This document shows, piece after piece, positions 28,630 through 36,554 of a stretch of 64,000 bases of DNA (position 1 is the first letter of the stretch; every line of letters starts with the position of its first letter). The notes below the pieces were generated by a model. The model ran no database searches, was not told the DNA's origin, and saw only the letters and a program-made list of their open reading frames with translations. Location: NCBI RefSeq assembly GCF_016892605.1, contig NZ_JAFEMV010000004.1:302403-366402 (forward strand). The letters are read 5' to 3'. The position numbers were made by a program, and so were the translations under genes. This DNA comes from Desemzia sp. RIT 804. GTDB lineage: Bacteria > Bacillota > Bacilli > Lactobacillales > Carnobacteriaceae.

Positions 28630-29604
28630 ATGAAAATTTTTGATTACGAAGACGTTCAATTGATCCCTAATAAAAGTATTGTCAGAAGCCGTTCAGAATG
28701 CGACACTACAGTTACTCTAGGGAACCACACATTTGCATTGCCAATTGTTCCAGCGAATATGCAAACTGTTATTGATGAAGAATTAGCTGAAAAGTTAGCT
28801 GCTAACAATTATTTCTATGTTATGCATCGCTTTGATGAAGCAAGCCGTATTCCATTTATTGAAAAAATGCACGCTAAAGGACTTTTTGCTTCTATTAGTG
28901 TGGGCGTAAAACTAAACGAATATTCATTTATTGAAGAATTAGCTGAAAAAGAATTGATTCCCGACTATATCACGATCGATATTGCTCATGGACACTCTCA
29001 ATCAGTTATCGACATGATCCAACATATCAAAAAACATTTGCCAGAATCATTTGTGATCGCTGGAAATGTTGGTACTCCAGAAGCTGTTCGTGAATTAGAG
29101 AATGCTGGAGCAGACGCTACAAAAGTCGGTGTTGGTCCTGGTAAAGTCTGTATCACAAAACTAAAAACTGGTTTCGGTACTGGTGGCTGGCAATTAGCGG
29201 CTATCAACTGGTGTGCTAAAGCAGCTCGCAAACCGATCATCGCTGATGGCGGTATCCGCGACCACGGTGACATTGCTAAATCGATTCGTTTTGGAGCTTC
29301 AATGGTTATGATCGGTTCATTATTCGCTGGTCATGAAGAATCTCCAGGTCATACGATTGAAAAAGATGGCAAGAAATACAAAGAATACTTTGGTAGTGCG
29401 TCAGAATACCAAAAAGGCGAACGCAAAAACGTCGAAGGTAAAAAAATTATGCTTGAACACAAAGGCAGTATCCAAGATACTTTGATTGAAATGAAACAAG
29501 ATCTACAATCTTCTATTTCATATGCTGGTGGAAAAGATATCGAAGCTATCCGCAAAGTAGATTATGTACTAGTGAAAAACTCTATCTTTAACGGTGACCG
29601 TTAG
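28630..29604 (+). CDS. guaC: GMP reductase
   Basis: 324 aa, the shorter Firmicutes type. Reductively deaminates GMP to IMP with [19 protein letters not shown] near residue 4, [22 protein letters not shown] near 170 (catalytic Cys), and [20 protein letters not shown] near 208 match the IMPDH/GMPR barrel. The longest frame adds 30 residues, but the ATG at 28630 has GAGGAA upstream and a standard N-terminus. The stop TAG is shared with the beginning of a hairpin element (TTAGAGAGTGG). Confidence 0.95.
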   Translation: MKIFDYEDVQLIPNKSIVRSRSECDTTVTLGNHTFALPIVPANMQTVIDEELAEKLAANNYFYVMHRFDEASRIPFIEKMHAKGLFASISVGVKLNEYSFIEELAEKELIPDYITIDIAHGHSQSVIDMIQHIKKHLPESFVIAGNVGTPEAVRELENAGADATKVGVGPGKVCITKLKTGFGTGGWQLAAINWCAKAARKPIIADGGIRDHGDIAKSIRFGASMVMIGSLFAGHEESPGHTIEKDGKKYKEYFGSASEYQKGERKNVEGKKIMLEHKGSIQDTLIEMKQDLQSSISYAGGKDIEAIRKVDYVLVKNSIFNGDR

Positions 29605-29790
29605 AGAGTGGAACAAGGCGTTTAGCTTTCCGGGTATAAGACAAAGCACTCCTGTTGATGCTTCTTATCAACAGGAGTGCTTTGGTCTTATAAACGTGTA
29701 AGCTGCCTCGTGCAACTCGTTTTAGACAGAGAGTGGAACAAGGCGTTTAAGAGAAAACACCAAGGAGAGCTTCCTTGGTGTTTTCTTGTC
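29603..29790. repeat. mosaic hairpin element plus truncated second copy after guaC
   Basis: GAGAGTGGAACAAGGCG begins in the guaC stop codon. The inner stem is a near-perfect inverted repeat (GACAAAGCACTCCTGTTGAT and complement), then the other arm CTCGTGCAACTCGTTTT. A second copy of GAGAGTGGAACAAGGCG at about 29729 leads directly into a different hairpin (AGAAAACACCAAGGA / TCCTTGGTGTTTTCT) with a T-rich end. Confidence 0.85.
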
Positions 29791-29842
29791 GTGCCAAATT
29801 GGATCTGCATTAAGAAACTTTTGATTAATTCAATCTAATACT

Positions 29843-29885
29843 AAAAAAGGCTCTAACTGCAAATCTGCAGCTAGAATCTTTTTTA
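29843..29885. terminator. terminator between guaC and the mutarotase-like gene
   Basis: Interrupted stem AAAAAGgctCTAactGCA with TGCagcTAGaatCTTTTTT; T-runs on both strands. Confidence 0.65.
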
Positions 29886-29895
29886 TTTGTATAGT

Positions 29896-30771
29896 CTAAA
29901 AAGTATCAATGGTAAAGCTGATTTGTTTTGTGTCTCCTGATTCCAGTAAAATGATTCCGTCTTTTTCTTCTAATATGCCGATTTCACCAGCAACATCCGG
30001 AAGCCCGAAGAATGGTTCGATACAAATAAATGGTGCATCCATTTATTCTTTTGTCCATAGACATAGGTATGGAAAGTCACTGACATTTAACGTTACTCCA
30101 TGTTTTTCAGGTCCTGATAAAGTGATGGTATCCAATTTTGGTTCATCAATAATGATCAACCCGTCACGGAAGGTTTCATGATTCATTTGCATAGCGCCCT
30201 CTTGCATTTCACGAAGTACTTTTCTGTTTCCGCTGCGGTAAGGCACTGGGTTGCTTTCGAAGTATTTGACCTCTTCTTTTGGACTGATCGTAATCGTGTA
30301 ATCTTCGTAGCTGCCGGATCCGTTTAAAGGCACATTGAAAGCTGGGTGGCCACCGATAGAAAACGGCATGCGTTCGTCTGAATGATTTTCTATTTTGTAA
30401 CTTATTGACAGCAATGAACCGATTAGCATATACTCAATCGCCAATGTAAACTCGTAAGGGTACATTTCAGCTGATTGTTCGTTATTTTTTAAGGCGAATA
30501 CAGCTTTTTCATCAGACTCTTTAATTGCTTCGAAGTCCATATCCTTAGCAAATCCATGTTGCGGCAATTCGTACACCGCATCACCTTTTTTATATTTGTA
30601 CTCGTTCAAACGGCCAATAATCGGGAATAAGTTAGGTGCGTGACTTCCCCAATACTCTGGATTTCCGTTCCAAAGGTAATCAAATCCTTCTTTTTTGTTG
30701 TAAATTTTTTGTAATTCTGCCCCTTTAGACGAAATCTCAACGAGCAGTTCTTCATTTTCCAATGTAATCAC
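29896..30771 (-). pseudogene. galactose mutarotase-like (LacX-type) gene interrupted by an in-frame stop
   Basis: The frame from a GTG start at 30771 (GGAGG upstream) reads an aldose-1-epimerase-like protein: ISSKGAELQKIYNK, HAPNLFPIIGRL, LPQHGFAKDMDF, GGHPAFNVPL. TAA at 30043-30045 stops it after 242 residues, at LWTKE. The same frame continues for 48 more codons with good family sequence (APFICIEPFFGLPD, DVAGEIGILEEKDG) to TAG at 29896. The protein therefore loses its C-terminal strand set. A single CAA to TAA change would explain it. A sequencing error or read-through is possible. Confidence 0.8.
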
Positions 30772-30849
30772 GTAAATTCCTCCAAAAATTAAAATCGTTT
30801 TCCTTTTCATCATAAATCTTTTTCTGATTTTTAGCGAACAAGAACCCGT

Positions 30850-31374
30850 TTAATTGAATAGACGAACGTGTTTTTTTACTCGAACAGCGATCAAAACAGC
30901 CAACCCTGCTTTCAACAGATCTCCAGGAATAAACAAACCCATTCCCATCCAAAAGACTTGTGTGATCGTGTATCCCGCTCCTAAATATCCATTTAAAATC
31001 ACTGCCATATAAGGCATCCCGATCAGATAAATGAGAACGGTCCCTATTATCGTCGCTTTCATATAAGAAACAAAACTATTCTCCCATTTAAGCAGCAGAA
31101 TGCTCATCGCCCATGCAGCTGCAATAAAGCCAAATAAAAAACCAAAACTAGGACTTAAAATTGACTGTCCTCCACCGAGCAACAACTTTAACAGCAAATG
31201 CAACACTTGAGTCAAAAGAGCAGCTCTAGGTTTCAGTAATAAGCCGGTAACCAGGACCAATAGCGTCTGCAAGGTAAACGGGACTGGTCCCATCGGAATC
31301 ATGATAAAGCCGCTGATAAACGTTAATGCCGCCATCAAGCTGATTTGCGTAATATCTCTAACCGTTAATGTCAT
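30850..31374 (-). CDS. bioY: biotin transporter substrate-binding subunit BioY
   Basis: 174 aa, six membrane segments, an ECF-type S component that captures biotin and works with the shared EcfA/EcfT module encoded elsewhere. MIPMGPVPFTLQTLLVLVTGLLLKPR is represented near residues 25-50, and SFGFLFGF near 78 is typical. Its ATG overlaps the birA stop (ATGA), so the two are coupled in a biotin uptake and sensing operon. Confidence 0.93.
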   Translation of the reverse strand: MTLTVRDITQISLMAALTFISGFIMIPMGPVPFTLQTLLVLVTGLLLKPRAALLTQVLHLLLKLLLGGGQSILSPSFGFLFGFIAAAWAMSILLLKWENSFVSYMKATIIGTVLIYLIGMPYMAVILNGYLGAGYTITQVFWMGMGLFIPGDLLKAGLAVLIAVRVKKHVRLFN

Positions 31375-32351
31375 TTTTCTTTACTCCCTAATCGAATACT
31401 GATTTCCCCATAGCGCAAAGTTTTCATTTCCCCATCGTCCAATTCAACTACCAAGCCGCCTTCATCATCGATCGATCTCGCGACTCCATGCATGTCTTGT
31501 TGCTTATCGGTAAAAGAAACAGGTTGTCCCAAAACAAAACACCGTTTCCGGTATTCTTCCAAATAATCTATGCTGTCCAAGTTTTGATAGATGTAATCTA
31601 ATTGATTAATAATTTCAGCTGCCAACTGATTTCGAGTTATTGAAGCAGTTTCTTCATTAGAATACAACGAACCGATAATGGAACGAAATTCTTTAGGAAC
31701 TGTATTTGATTCTTTAACATTTATTCCGATGCCTACAATGATGGAATCAATCGTCCCTGTTTCAAAGTTAATAACACCTTCTGTTAATATTCCACAAATT
31801 TTATGCCCATCTAAAAAGATGTCATTCACCCATTTGATGGCCGGCTGGTTATGAGTCAATGTCTCTATCGCCTTACAAACCGCAACTGCAGCTGCTGTAG
31901 TTATAGAAGCGGCATCAGCTTGTTGGTTGTTTTTATAAATCAGACTCATATAAAGTCCAGTTTGGCTTGGGGAATAAAACTGTCTCCCTAATCGTCCTCT
32001 TCCTTTTGTTTGTTCTTCAGCTAATAGTATTCCTTTGTTAACTGACTTCTCATTGATGAGTTTTTTTGCTTCGTCATTTGTAGAGCCAACTTGGGAATGC
32101 ACTTCTAGAATTTCCGGCTTTTCATTTAGTAAAGAGTACAATACCGTCTTTGACAAAATATCCGGTTCATATGTAAGGAGATAGCCTTTATTAGTAGTCG
32201 CTTCAATTTGATACCCTTCTATTTGTAAAGCTTTTATGGCTTTCCAAATAGAAGTTCTCGAAATAGACAATTGGTCAGCAAGCTCTTGTCCAGAGACCAC
32301 TATACCTTTGTGTTGAATCAAGTAATCTAGTACCTTTTCTCTTGTCGTCAT
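31371..32351 (-). CDS. birA: bifunctional biotin-protein ligase / biotin operon repressor
   Basis: 326 aa. Residues 1-60 form a winged helix (VSGQELADQLSISRTSIWKAI), so this is the DNA-binding type. The ligase domain has QVGSTNDEAK near 87, the adenylate loop TKGRGRLGRQFYSP near 114-127 and WVNDIFLDGHKICGIL near 178; a C-terminal SH3-like domain follows. It attaches biotin to carboxylases and, with biotinyl-AMP, represses biotin uptake genes. First gene of birA-bioY. Confidence 0.95.
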   Translation of the reverse strand: MTTREKVLDYLIQHKGIVVSGQELADQLSISRTSIWKAIKALQIEGYQIEATTNKGYLLTYEPDILSKTVLYSLLNEKPEILEVHSQVGSTNDEAKKLINEKSVNKGILLAEEQTKGRGRLGRQFYSPSQTGLYMSLIYKNNQQADAASITTAAAVAVCKAIETLTHNQPAIKWVNDIFLDGHKICGILTEGVINFETGTIDSIIVGIGINVKESNTVPKEFRSIIGSLYSNEETASITRNQLAAEIINQLDYIYQNLDSIDYLEEYRKRCFVLGQPVSFTDKQQDMHGVARSIDDEGGLVVELDDGEMKTLRYGEISIRLGSKEK

Positions 32352-32386
32352 TTTTTTACACTCCGCTTCATTAATTTGCTACTTTT

Positions 32387-32415
32387 AATTTACTTGTCTT
32401 AGTGAGTATTGTCAA
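32387..32415 (-). promoter_or_regulatory. birA-bioY promoter
   Basis: On the minus strand TTGACA, 17 bases, TAAATT, about 35 bases from the birA start. TTGAC near the -35 and CAAG before the -10 could be weak half-sites of a BirA operator, but the match is poor. Confidence 0.55.
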
Positions 32416-32451
32416 CTACATTTTATAAAAAGGGTAACAATTAAACTAAAA

Positions 32452-32493
32452 TAAAAACAGTACAGGTCCCATCAGTAAATCACCTGTACTGCT
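32452..32493 (-). terminator. terminator after the NhaC-family gene
   Basis: ACAGTACAGGT paired with ACCTGTACTG, followed leftward by TTTTTATTTT. Confidence 0.75.
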
Positions 32494-32513
32494 GTTGTTA
32501 TTTTTATTTACGT

Positions 32514-34235
32514 TTAGTCTAATTCGCTTTCTGGTTCGTCTATTGATTTCCCGAAGAAATAAAGGAAAGCAGCAGTAACCACCATAGAAACCGGCAACAC
32601 GATCCAAATCGGTAATCCTAGCCCTGCTGGAAGGAATCCGAAGATGACGGAAATAATTCCAACAGCGATTGCATAAGGCATTTGCGTTTGTACGTGAGCC
32701 AAATGATCCACACCGGCTCCCATAGAAGACAAGATGGTTGTGTCAGAAATCGGTGAGCAGTGATCCCCAAAGATCGCTCCGGTCAATACCGCACCTGCTG
32801 AAATAACAATAAACTCTGGATCTCCAGATATTCCTGCTGCTAAAGGAATTGCTAACGGCATCAGGATTCCCATTGTTCCATAAGAAGTCCCTGTAGCGAA
32901 TGAAATGATGGAACCCAATATGAAAATGATAGAAGGCAACAAGAAAGCTGGTAAAGAATCGGATAACAGAGATACCAAGAAATCTGCTGTCCCTAAATCA
33001 GTGATCGAAGCACTCAATGACCACGCCAATAACAAAATCGCACCTGTAATGATCAGAGATTTCATTCCATTGATCCATGTATCGACCGCTTCTCCCCAAG
33101 TAAAGGCTTTTTGTTTCACGCCCATTGCCATAGCTACTAAACTAGCTAATAGAGCTGCTTGGAACAGTACAACGCTGGCATCAGAAGCTCCAAAAGCCTC
33201 TTGAATACCTGCAAAAGAAAATGGACTATTTTGCATAGTTTGGATCAATGTGGTATCTTCTCCAGCCATGATCGTATTGTATCCATTGAAGTAAAATCCA
33301 ACTAATGCAGCAACGATCAATGTTCCGATCGGGATGATCGCATTCCAAATACTTAATTTCACTCCTTCTATCGGTTCCATTTCATCTAACTCACTGGAAG
33401 AAGGATTAGGATTGATATCTTCTATATTTGTTGGGTCATATTTTCTAGCTCTTCTTTCCGCTTTGAGCATCGGTCCAAATTCTTTCAAAAATAGTGCTGT
33501 ACAAACTACAAATAAAAGCATCAAGATATTGTAAAAACGATACGGAATCGTTTCGATAAAGATACTATAGGCATTTACTGATTGTCCGATAGCTTCATAG
33601 CCATCTTGAATCAGGCCGACTTCATAGCCCACCCATGTAGAAATCAAAGCAATTCCAGCAACAGGCGCTGCAGTAGCATCTACAATAAAGGATAATTTTT
33701 CACGTGAAATTTTCTTTTCGTCTGTTACAGGTCGCATAACCGGCCCTACGATCAATGCATTGGCATAATCATCAAAAAAGAGGAATAAACCTAATATCCA
33801 TGAAATGACTTGTGCACTGACAGGACCTTTAGCTTTAGAAGCCAATGCGTTGGCAACTGCTCTTGTTCCTCCCATTTTGGTCATAAGAGCAATTAGTCCT
33901 CCAATGACAAGGACCTGTAAAATAATCCCAGCATTGTAGCGATCCGCTAATGATGTCAATGCATACTCTACAATACTCAAGAATGACTGCACTAATGCAG
34001 TTAAGACATTCCCATCTACTGAATGCAGTACGAATGCACCAGCAAAAATCCCCAAAAACAATGATATAATAACATTTTTGGTGACAAATGCCAGCACTAT
34101 AGATACTACAGGGGGAACCAAAGAAAACCAGCCAAACTGAATGCCGCCATCTGAACCAGTCGTAAAGTCAGCCGATAATGTAATAAAAATAAAAGCTAAA
34201 CCAATCAACCCAATATAAATATTCTTCTTCAACAC
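32514..34235 (-). CDS. lysW: NhaC-family transporter, probable lysine transporter
   Basis: About 573 aa, 11-12 membrane segments. NhaC marks: the FGWFSLVPPVVSIVLAFVTKN segment near the start, FFDDYANALIVGPVMRPV near residue 172, GTSYGTMGILMPLAIPL near 450, and GAIFGDHCSPISDTTILSSMGAG near 488. NhaC proteins are Na+/H+ antiporters or amino acid carriers. A lysine riboswitch controls this gene directly, and NhaC-type proteins called LysW have been predicted as lysine transporters on that basis. GGGAG fits a GTG at 34235 or TTG at 34232; upstream ATG frames overlap the riboswitch terminator. Confidence 0.85.
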   Translation of the reverse strand: MLKKNIYIGLIGLAFIFITLSADFTTGSDGGIQFGWFSLVPPVVSIVLAFVTKNVIISLFLGIFAGAFVLHSVDGNVLTALVQSFLSIVEYALTSLADRYNAGIILQVLVIGGLIALMTKMGGTRAVANALASKAKGPVSAQVISWILGLFLFFDDYANALIVGPVMRPVTDEKKISREKLSFIVDATAAPVAGIALISTWVGYEVGLIQDGYEAIGQSVNAYSIFIETIPYRFYNILMLLFVVCTALFLKEFGPMLKAERRARKYDPTNIEDINPNPSSSELDEMEPIEGVKLSIWNAIIPIGTLIVAALVGFYFNGYNTIMAGEDTTLIQTMQNSPFSFAGIQEAFGASDASVVLFQAALLASLVAMAMGVKQKAFTWGEAVDTWINGMKSLIITGAILLLAWSLSASITDLGTADFLVSLLSDSLPAFLLPSIIFILGSIISFATGTSYGTMGILMPLAIPLAAGISGDPEFIVISAGAVLTGAIFGDHCSPISDTTILSSMGAGVDHLAHVQTQMPYAIAVGIISVIFGFLPAGLGLPIWIVLPVSMVVTAAFLYFFGKSIDEPESELD

Positions 34236-34266
34236 TAAACTCCCTTTCTTTTGTGGTACAAAAAAA

Positions 34267-34306
34267 GTGATGCCTAGAGTTCTAATCAACTCAAGGCATC
34301 ACTTTT
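34267..34306 (-). terminator. riboswitch expression-platform terminator
   Basis: Stem GTGATGCC..GAGTT with complement AACTC..GGCATCAC, followed leftward by TTTTTTT, just before the ribosome site of the transporter gene. Confidence 0.9.
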
Positions 34307-34349
34307 GTATCTATGCGTTCAATACATTATATGATATGACCTTTTTGCT

Positions 34350-34518
34350 GATAGTCCTCCATAAATTTTTAGTGAAATTTATGACAGTGATAAGCATATT
34401 TTACTTACCACCAGCATGCAATAATTGGCTATATTGCAAACTTCGGCGATTCATCCTTTCAAGTCACTTCATCGTGCCATCTCTGTGACTTTACTCTTAA
34501 AAATCGCGCCTCTATCTT
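34350..34518 (-). ncRNA. lysine riboswitch (L box)
   Basis: On the minus strand the conserved lysine-aptamer blocks appear in order: GATAGAGGCGCGA, TTAAGAGTAAAGTCACAGAG, GGCACGATGAAGTGACTTG, AAAGGATGAATCGCCGAAG, CTGGTGGTAAGT, ATCACTGTCAT, and GGAGGACTATC. The first and last blocks form helix P1 (GATAG/CTATC). A transcription terminator follows at 34267-34306, so lysine binding should cause premature termination. It governs the NhaC-family gene. Confidence 0.95.
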
Positions 34519-34535
34519 TTTTCGTATTCCATGTC

Positions 34536-34564
34536 ATGTTACACAATATTTTTGGGGGTTGCAA
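34536..34564 (-). promoter_or_regulatory. promoter of the lysine-riboswitch transcript
   Basis: On the minus strand TTGCAA, 17 bases, TAACAT. This places the RNA start about 10 bases before the aptamer P1 helix, as expected. Confidence 0.65.
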
Positions 34565-34615
34565 CCCTAGTTTTAAATTTCTTTTTTAGAATTGCATGGG
34601 CAAATACGTAAAAAA

Positions 34616-35320
34616 CTACTGTAACATTGATTTCTTAGCCTGTTTGTTAAGAGTAAAAAATCCAATAACACATACTACTAGAGAGCTTAATGCATCCACT
34701 ATCAAGTCTTTCATCGTATCTACCAGAGCATCTCGTCCCACTAATACGGTTCTGTCAGCGGTGATAAATTTCTGCATATTGGTATCTAACATACCGTCTG
34801 CTAAAAACTCATAAATTTCCCAAACTGTTCCCGCTGCCAGTGCAAAACAAAAAGCAAATAAAGTTACAAAAATCGGACTTAGATGCATATTCACTTTTTC
34901 TGAGTCGTTAAAGAAATTTACCAAAACAAACCCTAAAGCTCCTAGCATCGCTCCACTAAACATGTGGAGAATAACATCCCAATACGGAACGCGGTAGTAA
35001 AAATCACGGACTTCTCCTAGATAAATGGCGCAAAACAAAAATAGAAAATACATCGCCTCCATTATATCCGGAATATTCACAGAAAACTTCCGTTCGATGA
35101 GTGATGGAATAAACATCACGATTACACCGACTAAACATTGGAACAATGTCAACACATAGTCACTTTTCACTTTTTCATACCCATTGTCTGGCACGCCAGA
35201 TGGGGCTGTAATCAACATATAAATGGCGTAGATAACCGATAGCACCAGCATTACTAACACTATTCTACCGACTATATCCTTCCATTTAGCTGCTTTATCT
35301 TCTCTTTTATTATTACTCAC
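34616..35320 (-). CDS. multi-pass membrane protein of unknown function
   Basis: 234 aa with about six membrane segments. Conserved-looking features are YWDVILHMFSGAMLGALGF near residue 105, AAGTVWEIYEFLADGMLDTN near 155, and LVDTMKDLIVDALSSLV near 195; polar residues inside membrane segments suggest a function beyond structure. It resembles YjdF/DUF2238-type proteins in layout, from memory and uncertain. GTG start at 35320 with GAGGAG upstream; earlier codons lack a site. Divergent from the DUF368 gene by 196 bases. Confidence 0.7.
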   Translation of the reverse strand: MSNNKREDKAAKWKDIVGRIVLVMLVLSVIYAIYMLITAPSGVPDNGYEKVKSDYVLTLFQCLVGVIVMFIPSLIERKFSVNIPDIMEAMYFLFLFCAIYLGEVRDFYYRVPYWDVILHMFSGAMLGALGFVLVNFFNDSEKVNMHLSPIFVTLFAFCFALAAGTVWEIYEFLADGMLDTNMQKFITADRTVLVGRDALVDTMKDLIVDALSSLVVCVIGFFTLNKQAKKSMLQ

Positions 35321-35516
35321 ACTTCTAACTCCTCTAAAATAATCTATAAAATATAATATTACCACAAGGTTATGATTAAAACTTATCAATATGATAAATT
35401 ACACATTATTTTGTGATTCTAGAAACTTACAGAAATATAGAAGAAAGATTGCTATCCACTTAGTATTTTCGTACAATTGTTAGTGTGTTTATCATCACAA
35501 AATAAGGAGATTAGTT

Positions 35517-36416
35517 ATGAGTTATATATGGATGGTTTTAAAAGGTATGTTAATGGGTATAGCCAATATCATACCAGGGGTCAGCGGTGGAACTATGGCT
35601 GTTTCATTGGGAATTTATGATGACTTGATTTATTCTATTACACATTTAGCGAAAGATCGGAAGAAAAGCTTGCGTATTTTACTTCCTTTAGGCGGTGGTC
35701 TTGTTCTAGGTATTATTGGATTTTCTTATTTAATTGAAGTGTTGCTTAGTCAGTACACTTTACCAACTGCACTAGCGTTTATTGGATTGATTTTAGGTGG
35801 AATTCCTATTTTAGTAAAATCCTTTTTACACGCTTTACGCCAAGAAAAAAAGAAAATCTCTTTTTCTCATATTGTATTGTTCGTTGTCTTTTTTGCTCTT
35901 GTTGTCAGTCTTGCATTGATTCAAGCTGAAGGAAATACGATGTCCACTATCACTCTTTCTTTTGGATCTATCATCACTATGTTCTTTATTGGCGTTATTG
36001 CTTCAGCTACTATGGTCGTACCAGGAGTCAGTGGCTCACTTGTGCTTATGGTGCTTGGTTATTATTACAGTATCTTAAATTCGGTAACTGGATTTTTCGA
36101 TGCGTTGACTTCATTGAATATAGACCAACTATTGCATTATACAGGTATCTTATTTCCATTTGGGATAGGTGTTTTAACAGGTATTTTTCTTATCAGCAAA
36201 TTGATTGAATACTTATTTACTAATCACCCTACTTTAACGTATAGTGGAATACTTGGACTAGTTCTAGCTTCGCCATTTGCTATTGTGTATAATACAAATG
36301 CCTTAAATGATCTTCAAGGCTCTAATGCTGCTTCATTTTTAATTATTGGATTGATTTTTGCAGTATTGTGTTTCTTGTTGACCTATTATTTAGGAAAAAC
36401 AGAAGAACCTGCATGA
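35517..36416 (+). CDS. DUF368 membrane protein, probable undecaprenyl-phosphate translocase
   Basis: 299 aa, about 8-9 membrane segments. The signature GMLMGIANIIPGVSGGTMAVSLGIYD at residues 9-34 (here split for reading: GMANIIPGVSGGT-type loop) and its internal repeat ATMVVPGVSGSLVLMVLGYY near 163 define DUF368. Members of this family (PopT) have been reported to recycle the lipid carrier undecaprenyl phosphate across the membrane. AAGGAG precedes the ATG. Monocistronic, closed by a terminator. Confidence 0.88.
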   Translation: MSYIWMVLKGMLMGIANIIPGVSGGTMAVSLGIYDDLIYSITHLAKDRKKSLRILLPLGGGLVLGIIGFSYLIEVLLSQYTLPTALAFIGLILGGIPILVKSFLHALRQEKKKISFSHIVLFVVFFALVVSLALIQAEGNTMSTITLSFGSIITMFFIGVIASATMVVPGVSGSLVLMVLGYYYSILNSVTGFFDALTSLNIDQLLHYTGILFPFGIGVLTGIFLISKLIEYLFTNHPTLTYSGILGLVLASPFAIVYNTNALNDLQGSNAASFLIIGLIFAVLCFLLTYYLGKTEEPA

Positions 36417-36421
36417 TCATT

Positions 36422-36461
36422 AAAAAAACACGAACTGGATCAAACCAGTTCGTGTTTTTTT
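36422..36461 (+). terminator. terminator after the DUF368 gene
   Basis: Stem AACACGAACTGG / CCAGTTCGTGTT with seven T following. Confidence 0.9.
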
Positions 36462-36554
36462 AGAAAGCTTTTCCGCAATAAAAATGCTAAACTGTAGGTA
36501 AGAATTTATATGCCGACAAACAAACTGGCTTCAATTTGGGAAGGAAGATACTTG

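Noticed and set aside
32387..32415. BirA operator over the birA promoter
   Set aside because: Only short TTGAC/CAAG half-site resemblance; the long dyad of known BirA operators is not present.
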